A stretch of DNA of 64,000 nucleotides, from contig QXEO01002114.1 of the NCBI GenBank assembly GCA_007115705.1, forward strand, positions 992,001 to 1,056,000. Direction: 5' to 3'. The notes under the pieces were generated by a model. The model saw nothing but the letters and a program-made list of their open reading frames with translations, did no database searches and was not told where the DNA came from. This stretch comes from Dactylis glomerata (lineage: Eukaryota > Streptophyta > Magnoliopsida > Poales > Poaceae). Below are positions 24,501 to 36,566 of the stretch, one piece after another (the first letter of the stretch is position 1; each line of letters opens with the position of its first letter). A program made the position numbers and the translations under genes.

Positions 24501-26154
24501 GCCATGGCCGACCCAACAAGAGATGACAAACCATCATAGGAACCACATCAAAATCAATAGAATCCTTGTATGGCCCTATCTCAAAGTACACACGTACCAT
24601 GTAATTTACCTTCATCTCACCATTGTCACTTAACCACTGAATATAATATGGGTTAGGATGAGGTAAATATTTCAAACCCAGCTTAGCACATAACTCCTTA
24701 CTTGCGAGGTTGCGACAACTTCCACCATCAATGATCACCTTGCAAGCTTTATTGGGACCAACTAGTGCCTTGGTTTGAAACAGGTTACAGCGCTGAGAAT
24801 CAACATTGGGCTGCACACTCAACGTACATGGAGAGACAACAATAATAGGAGAAGAATCAGCATATGCATCTTCACCTTCATCCTCAGAACCAAAAGGATC
24901 AGCATCATCTCCGGTCTCATATCCGTTCTTAGTAACCACTATCACTTTGTTGTTGGGACAATCTCTTTTAAAGTGTCCCTTGCCTCCACACGTATGACAT
25001 AGTTTCTCAGTAGCACGAGTCACGGAGGCACTCGAACCAGAACTAGCGGTTGGTGTGGTAGCAGGACGTCTAGACTGAGCTCCAGAGGTCGCTGGCCTAG
25101 TGGACGAGGAGGGGCGAGTAGGAGTCCCCTCAAGTGGCGCTGGGGCAAGGCTAGAAGGCGCCCTGGCAGTGTATCGACTGGCAGGTGAAAAGCGAGATTT
25201 TTGTTGCGCCTCTTCAGCAAGCTGTGCCTCAGCCTCCATAGCATGGTGAAGCAACTGATTCATATCATTGTAAGTATGATGTCGGACGATGTTCTTGATA
25301 GGAAGTCTGAGTCCATGCAAAAATCGTTGCATAGTCATCTGACTAGACTCTTGAACTCGCGATCACTGCATCAACAGTTCCATCTCCTTGTAATAAGCAT
25401 CAACTGTCAAAAATCCTTGCTTCAGCTGTGTCAATCTATCAAAAACTGAACGCAAATAATTGGTGGGTACAAAACAAGCCTGCATGATTTCCTTCATCTC
25501 TGTCCATCGCAAAATAGGAAGCTCATGAGCTGCTCGTCGTTGGGTCAGAATATTATCCCACCAACGCAGGGCATAACCATCAAATTCTGAGGATGCAAGT
25601 TTGATATTCTTATCTTCAGTGTAAGCATGCAAACACCACAGGTTGTCGATCTTGAGCTCCCAAGTGAGGTAATCCTCCACATCACCTTCACCATCAAATC
25701 TGGGTATCGAGAACTTTGGCTTCCCAAGAAAATCATCCTCAGCAGGTATTACACGTTGGGCACCAAGGACATGTGGGGGCCGACCATGTTGTCCAAGACC
25801 ACGCCCACGAGCATTGGGGCCTAGTAGATTGGCATTGTCATGGACACTGTCATCATCAGCAAAGTCAGCAGCAGGCTGCACAGGCGGTGGTACCATGGGC
25901 CGACGTAGCTCCGCTAGGGATTGGTTCAACTGATCAATGCTGTGCTGGAAAGTAGTGAACTGGGCTTGCATAGCTTGAACAGTATCTGCGGTGCCTTGCA
26001 CTTTGAACTGGAGTTGCTGATGTGCAGTCACAGCGTCGACAGTAGAACGATCCAACACCCCCTCCAGATGAGTGCGCAGTCCCACAAAGTCTGTCCAAAC
26101 CACCGGTGTATCCCCATCTTTTTCCTGCATCACATCATAACCACTAGTAGACAT
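21527..26154 (-). pseudogene. gag-pol: gag-pol of element E
   Basis: The likely start is ATG at 26154 (MSTSGYDVMQEK), aligned to the start in H. Domain order: gag with zinc knuckle CHTCGGKGHFKRDC, protease DGGSCRNLAS, RT with YFDD, RNase H (ECDASGIGIGG), integrase with zinc module and MDF / SDRD / GQTE all present. Lesions relative to H: TGA at 25363 (CGA Arg), TAG near 24404 (CAG Gln), loss of one base in the A run 22670-22677 (element-strand T run), and TAG at 21776 (CAG Gln). Three of the four are C-to-T type changes as expected of methylated repeats. The element encodes capsid, protease, RT/RNase H and integrase for its own copying but is dead as it stands. Confidence 0.88.
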
Positions 26155-27695
26155 GATTAGTAGATTAGTGCACGAAATCAAAAACGTGTGGTGCCTCTCA
26201 CAACTCACTCAAAAACTGACAAGAAGAGGTAATCTTACCGTTCCAAAGTGAATAGTAGTGCGTACCAGAACAAAGTGTCAGGCTCGTGCACGGATGTGAT
26301 GAAGTGAATAACGAGAGTATAAGAACGATCACACGACAAACCTGGAATATATGGTGGAGCTGTAGGTATGGTATCCTAAGTACACCGCAAATAAGTCCTA
26401 GTGCTGATTGTATGACAAGACCCACGAAACACACACGGTGGAGATAAGCGAGGCAAAGCAACTCTGAAAAAGAGCTCAAGAGATATAAGTGACAACGCAA
26501 AGTAGCTCATGCTGCAATGCACAAGAGAGACGCTAGCACTGGCTCGACGAACATGCACAAGATTGCGCACACGGCAGCAGCCTGATGAGCACGAAGTAGC
26601 TAGTCTCGTATGGGTAAGCTCCTAACACGATGTTGTAGACAGGCTGAGCTAAAGCGATCAAAATCGTGTAGAAAGGACGCTATGTGGACATAGTGGTAAC
26701 ACGCTGTCGCGGCAAAGAAACCGACAAAAAACGTGTCACGGCAGAGATATACGACGCCGGATACGCACGACAGTGCGACGGCGACGCGAAACGGACGATA
26801 GGCCAAAGTAATTTGTCTCCCTTTTTTTAGAACTAAAACAGGCTAAACAGGCTTGAACCGATCTTGCGCTGGAGGGCAGACAGCCTCCGCGCCTCAGCGA
26901 GCCGAGCGAACAGGGCGGGGCCATGCACGCGCATGAGCGCGGAGCTCGTATGGGGTGCAGTGACCCAGGCGACGCTGCGGGCGAGTCTGCCTTTGTTTTT
27001 TTTTTATCTTTTTTTATTACTAAATCGAAATGGGCCTACTGAGATTGGGCCGATCTGGCCGCAGAGACACACGCACTAGCATGAGGGAACCAGGGTTGAG
27101 CGCCCGCGCCAGGGCCAGACTCGCTCCGCTCTGTGGTGATATCCCACGGGTGAGCTGGTGCCAGGGGCCAGACGCCCTCTGCGCTGAAGCGCTGGCGGCC
27201 AATCCCGTGCTGTGCGAGGCCATCAGGCGCTCCGCCCCGGAGACTGTCTGGGGTGCGGCGCACGGGCCGATCGGGGTTTTTTTTTTATGGTGCGGCGTGG
27301 TTGGCTGTGTTCCCACGTCCCCTTTTTCTCAAATTTTTTTGAAGGGTTTTTGGCAGGTGACGGAAACCGAGCGGACTCCTTTGGAGATCCGATCTACGTG
27401 ATCTCAAGCACGAGCTCAAGCACGTCGACCAGAGGAAGAAGACGACGATCCCAGGCGATGCAAAAGACGACCAAAAGTAAAACTAAGATGCAGAAAGGAT
27501 TGCTAGACCTAGACTCCTATGGATGGAAGAAAGAAAATGCGAAAAATGATCAGCGACTAAAACTCAATACGGTGCAATCTAGGCTACGGCAAAACTAAGA
27601 ACCCTATTTTTTTGAGGCTTTTTCTGGATAGGACTGAAAACAAAAACGAATTGTGGGGGTGGATTTGTGGATGCTCACCGAATAAACCGTGGAAA
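26155..27695 (-). other. Untranslated leader of E
   Basis: About 1.5 kb between PBS and gag, longer than the 1.1 kb leaders of B and H. A GC-rich block lies at about 26850-27290. The part next to the PBS (27560-27690) resembles the same part of H (CAATCTAGGCTACGGCAA). Open frames in the GC-rich block have no recognisable domains. Confidence 0.65.
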
Positions 27696-27705
27696 TCTGA
27701 TACCA
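27696..27705 (-). promoter_or_regulatory. Primer binding site of E (tRNA-iMet type)
   Basis: TCTGATACCA on the plus strand is TGGTATCAGA on the element strand, three bases inside the 5' LTR end. Confidence 0.85.
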
Positions 27706-27708
27706 AGA

Positions 27709-28660
27709 TGATATGGGGTGGCCCGATCTTCTCGTGAGCGATGTGATGGTGATGATGGCAGCGGATGATTGTCGGGGATAACTTGGTGTCACCGATGAAC
27801 TCTCCTCGCTTGAACCCTGATGCCAATGCAACAGCTCTCAAACCTTGTAGGATATTCATGACTCCACACACTTGCGCACGTAGCCGTCGACCACGAAACG
27901 GTAGTTTGCAATCTACTGATTCCCAATGGAACAACAGATCACACTAAACTTGCAATAGTATATCACCAAATCCAGATGAATTGGTGCGGAGGAATTCAGA
28001 TGAATGCTTACAGCAGTTCAATGACATAATCTTTAGTCTAAACGTGGTCTAATCCTAATTGAGGGGGTGCCCAGGGGTACTTATAGGTGGCCGGGCGTCC
28101 TCAGCTTTGACCTGGCCCAAAACCTGCCTGGTTTGGGCCCAAACTGACTCAGTTCGACTCAAACAGGTACATACCGACCCATATATGGGTTCGGCCTAAT
28201 TTTAGCACGCAGGCCAAGTGTGTAGCGCACCTTAGATGTGTAGACATCGTGTCGTAGGTAGTCCTAGTGCGCCATCACGTGCTCGTGCTCATCCAGACTC
28301 GATCTCCTTCACGTGGTGATGTTCTCCATGCTTGTGGCGCCGGCCTCCCTCTCCTCCCTCGCGCTCTCTTGCTTGACCACCACGTCGTGCTCCATGTGTT
28401 GCATCTCCTCGCTCCCTCGAACCCCTTCGTCTCCAATGAACCTGATCATACATATGAACAAAGACTTAGGTAGTATAAAATTCTCATTACAATAAATATC
28501 AGATTCAGCAAGGAGTGAGTTCACCTGCTGTTGTAACAACTTAGCACAGGCTCGAGTAATTGGTCCAATCTGAATCTCGTCATTGGACTTATCTTGATCA
28601 GCAACAATAGGATCATCAATAGTAGGTGGAGATGGCTGTGTAGTAGGGATGTCCTCATCA
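27709..28660 (-). repeat. 5' LTR of element E (952 bp)
   Basis: Partner of 20575-21526. TATA-like CTATAAGTA on the minus strand near 28078-28086, at a place matching the TATA of H. Confidence 0.95.
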
Positions 28661-29890
28661 AGTTTTTCACAAGCTTCCCAAAATGAAGCCAAATATGAGG
28701 CTTTGCTATACGGAATGAAGATGGTCAAAGCATGTGGAGCAACTTGACTAAAAATATTTGGCGACTTGAATCTTGTGGTACAGCAAGTGATGAATCATTG
28801 TGATGCCATCAGCGACAACATGACTGCATACGGGAACCTATATTACTACTTGGAGGGAACCTTCGACGGATGTGAAGTTTTGCACATCAGCAGGGCAAGT
28901 AACGAGGAAGCTGATAATTTGGCAAACATCGAGTCCCAATGTCTACCCGTGCCACCAGGAGTCTTCGAGGAAAAAATCATCGAGAGATCAATAATGGGAA
29001 GCAAAAAATTCAAGTTCCGGAGTGCCAAACCAACACACAATAGCAGGCTCGGGGGCTAGCAAGTCAGAAATAGAAAGCGCGACAGAGCCAGAGGAGGTCA
29101 AGATGGTTGAAGTAACCTGGATGCAACCATACTTAGCATATATGGTTAACAAAACACTATCCGAGGATGTGGTCGAAGCACAAAGAATAGTACGACAATC
29201 CAAAGCTTTCACCATGTTACAAGGGAAGTAGTACAAGAAAAGCATAACTGGAGTATTGCAATGGTGTGTCACCCCTCAAGAAGGGCAAGTCATACTAAGG
29301 ACAACCACGCGGGAGTCTGCGGCCATCACGCCAGTAGCAGAGCTATAGCAGCCAAAGTTTTCGCGCAGGATTCTACTGGTTAACAGCAATCGAAGGTGCC
29401 AAGGACATCCTCCAGAGGTGTGAGGCTTGTCAACGATTTGCGTCTCGACCTCACGCACCAGCAGAACTTCAGCCAATACCATTATCATGGCCCTTTGCAC
29501 AACGGGGTTTAGACATGGTAGGGAAGTTGCACAAGTCATGGCTAGGAGGGCACGTTTACATGTTGGTAGCAGTCGATAAATTCACCAAGTGGGTGGGGCA
29601 GCCCCGGTGACTACTCAAGATTCCACAGCAGCGATCAATTTTATCAAGTCGATAATATTTTGCTTTGGAGTGCCGCATAGCATGATCACGGACAATTGGA
29701 CGAATTTCACATCCAAGGAATTCAAAAAATATTCTGAGAGCATGGGAATCAAACTGAAGTTTGCATCTGTCGCACATTCAAAGACAAATGGACAAGTCAA
29801 AAAAGCAAACTGCTTAATATGCAACGACATCAAAAAGAGATTACTAGCACCCCTTGAAAAAGCCAAACACGCTTGGGTAGATGATTTACC
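28661..29890 (+). pseudogene. pol: D pol fragment: rest of RNase H and integrase core
   Basis: Resumes RNase H (NEAKYEALLYGMKMVKACG, HISRASNEEADNLANI), passes a spacer and reaches the integrase (HVYMLVAVDKFTKWV, VTTQDSTAAINFIKSI, PHSMITDNWTNFTSKEF). Several frames and stops must be crossed. The catalytic region is damaged: ITDNGTNF reads ITDNWTNF, and the DD35E glutamate in TNGQVEKAN is lysine (codon 29799-29801). F interrupts it after the codons for HAWVDDLP. Confidence 0.8.
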
Positions 29891-31612
29891 TGAAGGGTTT
29901 CGCAGCATAGTAAATCAAAAAAATTCCTACGGATGCGAACAAGAAAGCCAAGATCTAATCTAGGAGATGTAATCAACGAGATAGGTAGATGATATCTTCA
30001 TACCCTTGAAGATATCACACAGCGGAAACGTTCAACAGAACGTGGATGATGTAGTCGTACTAGCCGGCTCCTCCCCGCAATCCGATCCTACGCCGCAAGT
30101 GGCGGCGCCTCCGAGAGATGCACACGCACGGTGCAGCGACGTCTCCTCCTTCCTTGGTCCAGCAAGTATGGTGGAGAGATAGATTGGATCTGCAGCACGA
30201 CGGCATGGTGCTTATGGTGGAGAGTTTCTGCGGCAGGGCTTCGCCTACGAACAGTCGCGAGAGAGAGAGGTGGAGGGGCAGCAGTTGGCCGGTGGCTAGG
30301 GTTGGAGTGGGAGGAGGCTGCACCCCAGCCCCTCCTTATATGGGGGGCTGGCCGGCTACCTTGGCCCCTCCTCCAAGCCCTAGGGCAGCGGCCTAGGGGG
30401 AAGAGTGGGGGGCAAGTTTCCCTCCCTCCTTCTGGAAGGTTCCCTTAGGGTTTCCCCTAAGTGCTGGCCGGCTGGGCCTTAGGGGCCTTGTGCGCCTGAC
30501 CCAAAGTGGCCAGGACACTTCCCCTTAGGCCCACATAGGCCTCCGACAAGTGGGCCCACGTTGGTCCCTCTCCGGAACCTTTTAGAACCTTCTGGTACAA
30601 TACCGATAAACTCTGAAACGATTCTGGAATCTAAAAACTGCTTTCCTTTATATGAATCTTATTCTCCAGACCATTCCGGAACCTCTCGTGATGTCCTGGA
30701 TCTCATCCGAGACTCCGACCAAAAACTCATAAACCAATTATCCATTCTATCCTAGCGTCGATGCACGTTAAGTGTGTGACCCTACGGGTTCGAGAATATG
30801 CAGACATGATCTTCTATCAATAATCAACAGCGGGATCTGGAAACCCATATTGACTCCCACATATTCATCGATGATCATATCAGATGAACCACGATGCCAG
30901 GATTCAATTAATCCCGTATATGTATTCCCTTCGTCACGCGATATTTTACTTGCCCGAGATTCGATCGTCGGTATCGCCATACCTAGTTCAATCTCGTTCG
31001 CAGCAAGTACTTTACTTGTTCCATAATCCGATATCACTTTGTGATTAACTCCTTAACCACATGCTTGCAAGCGGTGTTGATATCGATTACCGAGTGGGCC
31101 CGAAGTATATCTCTCTGACTCGGGAGGGACAAATTCCATCTCGATACATACAACCCAACAAGTACTTTCCGATCACCTGAGATACACCTTTATGATCACC
31201 CTATCATAGGATGACGTTTGATGACCTCAAAGCTTTCTTCCGATACCAGGGAGTTGTATTATCTCATGGTCTAAGGAATACAATACTTGACATAGGAAAA
31301 AGCTTCGCAAAGATGAACACAATGACACGATCTAATTGCTCTGCTTTATTTGGGTCTGTCCATCACATCATTCTCCTAATGATATGATCTCATTATTAAT
31401 TGACAACTCATGTCTATGGTTAGGAAACCTTAACCATCATTAATCAATGAGCTAGTCCATAGAGGCGTACTTGGGACACGGTGTTGTTCACAAACCACAC
31501 AAGTATTAATGTTTCCGCTTAATACAATTATAGCATGGAGTATAAACATTATCATGAACAAGAAATATGATAATAACAATATTATTATTGCCTCTAGGGC
31601 ATATTTCCTTCA
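29891..31612 (-). repeat. 3' LTR of element F (1,722 bp)
   Basis: Left copy. On the element strand it begins TGAAGGAAATATGCCCTAGA, a start shared with many Triticeae Copia LTRs. The preceding element-strand bases GCAAGTGGGAGAC (31613-31625) form the polypurine tract. Confidence 0.93.
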
Positions 31613-31625
31613 GTCTCCCACTTGC

Positions 31626-31876
31626 ACTAGAGTCAATAATCTAGTTAATACTTGCGCCTTTAACACCTATGGCATTCTGGTGTTATTCATACGCGTTGCA
31701 TGTAGTAAACCTTATCTACGGGTCTGACACTTTCAGGTCCGTTTGTATTTGCATATTCTTTTGCGTCAGCACGCATTACTCATCTTGTATGAGATAGCAT
31801 TGTATAAACTTGGTCTTCTGATGAGACCTTTGTTTCTTGGCCGAGACTATGTTGTCACTATTGTCATACAATAGGA
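31626..31876 (-). other. F 3' internal stretch, no recognised coding
   Basis: This 250 bp lies between the polypurine tract and the displaced integrase fragment. No domain is recognised. Confidence 0.5.
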
Positions 31877-32164
31877 CTACATAGTACTAGCACACTTAGA
31901 AAAATAGCAATATCCACCGTGCGTCGAAATACTCATTGGTCCGCACACATCGGTATGTATGATTTCCAATAAGTTCGTTGCTCGCTCCATTATTCCGGAG
32001 AACGGGTTTTTGATCATCTTGCCCATGAGGCATGGCTTGCACGTGTCAAATGATTCAAAATCAAGAGACTCCAAAAGTCCATCAGAATGGAGTTTCTTTA
32101 TGCGTTTTATGCCAATATGACCTGGACGACAGTGCCACAAATAAGTTGGATTATCACTATCCAC
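31877..32164 (-). pseudogene. Displaced Copia GAG-pre-integrase / integrase start in F
   Basis: An open 95-codon stretch with the GAG-pre-integrase signature (YLWHCRPGHIGIKRIKKLH, then CKPCLMGKM) and the integrase entry (IIHTDVCGPM). In Copia this module precedes RT, yet here it follows RNase H, next to the 3' LTR. A more decayed copy of the same module sits at about 34020-34160 in the expected place. On the upstream side it joins a half RNase H (ADTTTRAKYIIALEAA). It has no internal stop, unlike the rest of the polyprotein. Confidence 0.75.
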
Positions 32165-35160
32165 TTTGCATCTTTTATGCCGCTTCTAAAGCGATTATAT
32201 ACTTAGCCCTCGTTGTAGTGTCCGCCACAATATTAACATTGGAACTCATCCAAGACAACATGGAACTTTCTTCCATCTTATTATGCCACCTTCTAACTCA
32301 AAACAAATGGCTTAAAATTGAGATAAAATTTTACTTGTATGTGTGACAAAGCCAATGTAACTCATTGCAATGAACCATTTGTCACTTCTGCATACAGAAT
32401 ATATTCTTACTTCTTCGAAAGTGCATAAGAATATCTTTACTATTGTCCAACGATCATCATATGAATGCTATAACCTTTAGAGCATTGGACACATCTGGAT
32501 CTACATATCATGGTATACAAAATTGATAAAATCATTCTTGTGGTTTCACTCATCAAGTGTCAAAACAATTGATTCTTGCTCCAACCTCTTCCATGCAACA
32601 AGAACCGTTCTTATTGTTTCCATATTGAACAAATTCAATATTTCATCTATGTATTCTGGCAAAACTATATTAGTGCCTCAATCTATCTGCATAGACATTG
32701 ATGCTTAATATTCTGATTTTACCTAAGTCTTTCATCAAAAACTAATTTTAATGAAAACTTAACAATATCAAGAAAAATACATAATTTCCAATGAACGATA
32801 TGTTATCTACATAAAGCATTAGAAATATGTCTTAGCGCTCCCACTTACTTTCTTGTAAATACAAGCATCTTCAAATATCTTGATGAAATTAACACTTTAA
32901 CATTTTCATCATTGAAGATTCCAACTTCGCTATGCTTACTTCTACCATAGAAGTTTGCATACATATCTAGCAACCTTTGAATCAACAAAACCCATTGGGT
33001 CATGTCAGTTACACGTCCTTGGTGTGCATTCCGGTAGAGGAACATTGTTTCGTTTATTCAACTATCTCAATATGTAATTGTTGCTAGAATAATTCATATG
33101 ACAAAGTTAGGGCCCATCATCACTTCTTTGTATATTGTTGGTTACTATTATCTAATAATATCTCGTCCTCAAATCTTACTATTTGATTACGACCAACTTG
33201 GTTAAATAGGAACTTCGATGTCGTGACTACAACATATTGTAGACGCGTGAGCTATGAATGTAGTTGCCGCTTCCAGAACATTTTCTGGTGCTGCGCTACT
33301 CTGATCATCTTCCTCAGATTCAACAACCTCATCAAGTTCTATCTTCCTCCCACTTAAACCTTTCGCGAGAAACTCCTTCATAAGAAATTCACTTCTTTTA
33401 GTGACAATCACTATGTCTTTGGGTTCATAATAGAAGGAATACCCATCGACATTCTTTGGGATAACCTACAAAGACTTACTAATCCGATTTTGGTTGTAAA
33501 CATTTTACATATATGCCTTGCATATCAAAATTCAAGAAAAGACAACTATAAGTTGTATGGTGTCATTTCGGCAGATTATGATGGCACTCTATTCAGTGAA
33601 AAGCGGTAGTCTCTAAAGCATAATCCACAAATTATATTGGTAGTTTATTTCATCATTGATCTAACCATGTCAAACAAGGTTTGATTACATCCATCGAAAA
33701 CTCCATACTCCTATGGTGTTTATCATGATGCAAGTTTGTGGAACAATTCCTCTAACTCTTAGATGTTTGCTAAACTTGTAACTCAAATATTCTTCTTTAT
33801 GATCTAATCATACAACTTGAATATTCTTGTTACAACAATTTTCACTTCATAAATTGAACAATTTCATACTTCTATCTCATCAAGTAGATATACCGTACAT
33901 CTATTCGAGTCATTGATGAAATAGAAAATACACCACGCTCGACTTCACATATGAACTACATACATCAACATGTACGATCTCTATGTAGTTAGTCGCTTGT
34001 TCTTTCTATGGCCCATGAACGGAGTTTAATCATCTTTAGGAAAAGTCTCACAAGCGTCAATCAATTCAAAATCAAATGACTCAAAAATCTATCAATATAG
34101 AATTTCTTTCATGTTTTGTTTCCAATATGACTTAAACGGCGGTGTCACATATAAGTGAAATTTGTTTTGTCTTGCGACCTTTAGCATTAGTGTTATAAAT
34201 GTCTATTTCACCAACAAGATAATAATAATCTATCCATCGATTATGGAAGACGGTAATAATTTGAACAACCATTGCTCTCATAATACTAGAACAAAATAAC
34301 AATTATTAAGTTCTTAACATATCTAGAAGGCGAGGTTTTATGCCGACGAGAAGCACAATAACACTTTTATTTGTATCTCGACATGCATCATTACCATATT
34401 ATTTTACTAGTTACTTAGGCCATTGTACTTCTTGTATTGTGTTGCTTTGTATGACATTTCATACCAACAAATCAGTATCGAATACCCAAGAATTACATTG
34501 TTAACGAGCAAAAGAATTCATCTATAACATGTATATCATTTATATACCTGAGCTGGACAATTCCAGTCTTTTCCTTTTTCTACCAAATAATTTTGCAGAT
34601 CCTATTTAGCATTTCCTCTTTTTTTTAGAAGAATCTATCGACATCAATAGTGGCGTCAATCATTTGACACATAGTCCAAAGGATTTTTAGTCAAATACTA
34701 ATAGCCTTGGATTTTGCACTTTGAAGTGGATCGCCATCATCATATGATTGGTATTCTTCCAGATTCCATTCTTTAGTATTCTTTTGGTATAGCAAAACAA
34801 TTTAGCCGATACCTTTTCATTCGTCCTATCATGACATCTTTCATGATGAAACTACTATAGCTTATAAGGATGAATGCAAGTATAATATTAGTTCCCAAAC
34901 TTTTGGGTGATCGGGACGCCTAGCATCTTCAATCTTCGCATATAGTCATACAATATGAGCATATGTTCTTTTACTAAATTATACTTCATCATTTTGCAAA
35001 CAATCAAAGTCTTAGATATCAAATATCTTTCACTTCTTATTTGTTTCTGAAACAATTCTTTCAGCTCGATGATCACTTTGATTCTCAAACGATTTTGAAG
35101 ATCAATTTATCATGAAGGCAAACATATGATCTTTAGATACTAAACTTGAATCGTTGCTCT
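32165..35160 (-). pseudogene. gag-pol: Degenerate Copia gag-pol of F
   Basis: Pieces in order on the minus strand: gag UBN2-like (34888-35088: FQKQIRSERYLISKTLIVCK), GAG-pre-integrase (about 34020-34160), integrase core traces (GEYLSHEFS-like near 33780), the IN-RT linker (33202-33411: FLAKGLSGRKIELDEVVES), RT traces with YVDN where YVDD is expected (about 32800), and the first half of RNase H (about 32175-32270). Stops and frameshifts are frequent throughout. The second half of RNase H was not found. Confidence 0.7.
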
Positions 35161-36553
35161 TAGATTAATACAATTTATTAAATCGTATGGAGCAAGCAAG
35201 GTTTGCTAAAGTTTGCAATAGGACTTAATCTTTAGTCTTGACATTCTAACTAAACGGCACTAGACCAAAAAGTGATTATCCAGAATTCTATAGTTCTTTT
35301 AACTCAATTAAGCTAAGTGTCGGTGGGAAACGGTGCCAAAGACTACAATGACTTATGCAAATACAACAAGATTTAGTTCAAGGTAATTAGTTCAAGTTAA
35401 TCAAATTACTAATGAACTCCCACTAAATTCAACATCCCTCAAAGTTGTTTAGTGGAGCATGATCCAAATTCACTACACCGAGACCGATCATCACGTGAAT
35501 GATGTAGCTTTAATGGTGAACATCAACATGTTGATCATATCATCCATATGACTCATGCTTGACCTTTCGGTCCGTGTGTTCGGAGGCCATGTCTGTACAT
35601 GCTAGGCTCGTCAAGTCAAACCCAAGTATTTCCGCGTGTGCAAAACTGGCTTGCACCCGTTGTATGTGAACGTAGAGTTTATAGCACCCGATCATCACGA
35701 GATGCCTCAACACGATGAACTTTCGCAACGGTGCATACATGGGGAGAACACAATTTTATCTTGATCTTTAAGTGAGGAATCATCTTAAAATGCTACCGTC
35801 GCGATCTAAGCATAATATGATACATAAAAGGATAAACATCACATGCATATAATTTTATGTGACATGGTATAGCCAATCTCCGCGCAATGATCTCCATCTC
35901 GTGCACGCCGGCATGATCTCCATCACTCCACCATGATTGCCTGCACCACGAATAGCAACTACAACTATTGCTAACTACTTAGCGATAAAGTAAAGCTATT
36001 ACATGGCGTATAAGAAGTTGACACGCAGGTCATACACAATTATAAAGACAACCATATGGCTCCTGCCGGTTGTGAACTCATCGACATGCAAGTCGTGAAA
36101 TATTACAAAACATGATCATCGCATACATCACATATATCACATCACATCTTGTGGCCATACCATATCACAAAACACTCCCTGCAAAAACAAGTTAGACGCC
36201 TCTACTTTGTTGTTGCATGTTTTACGTGTCTTATGGGAGTAGCAAGTTAAGAACGATTCTTACCTACGAAAAGCCACAACGGTGATATTATGGTTGCTAA
36301 CATCCGTTGTAAATCTCATAACTACAATAGTGAGAGAAACTGGCATCCACCAGCTGCATGTGTGGAACAAGCCACACGTCAAGTGCGGAGCCGGTCTCGC
36401 GAAAGAGGTCGCGTAAAGTTGGCCTGGACCGCTTCGATCTCACTATGCCGCGCCATAAGAAATACAAAACAAAGAGGTTTGCAATAGAAAACATCAACGC
36501 CCGCAACAAGCATGTTGCGTTCTACTCGTGAAACACATCTACGCATAGATCTA
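35161..36553 (-). other. Leader region of F between PBS and gag
   Basis: About 1.4 kb without a convincing gene. It contains TTCATCGTGTTGAGGCATCT-like text (element strand, about 35695-35725) that I recall from leaders of Triticeae Copia elements. Confidence 0.5.
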
Positions 36554-36565
36554 GCTCTGATACCA
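36554..36565 (-). promoter_or_regulatory. Primer binding site of F (tRNA-iMet)
   Basis: GCTCTGATACCA on the plus strand is TGGTATCAGAGC on the element strand, a full 12-base initiator-Met match, one base from the 5' LTR. Confidence 0.9.
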
Positions 36566-36566
36566 C

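Larger units (their letters stand above)
20575..28660 (-). mobile_element. Element E: CRM-like chromovirus, complete, inserted in D
   Basis: Two 952-bp LTRs, iMet-type PBS, gag-pol and G-rich polypurine tract, all on the minus strand. The target site duplication AGTTT is present at 20570-20574 and 28661-28665. Joining the flanks restores D RNase H coding. The LTRs differ at about 31 positions, mostly transitions (3.3%), suggesting roughly a million years at commonly used grass rates. gag-pol has three nonsense codons and one frameshift. Confidence 0.9.

Noticed and set aside
27030..27401. GC-rich ORFs (123-128 codons) in the leader of E
   Set aside because: GC-rich DNA gives long frames by chance; several overlap on both strands and none shows a domain.
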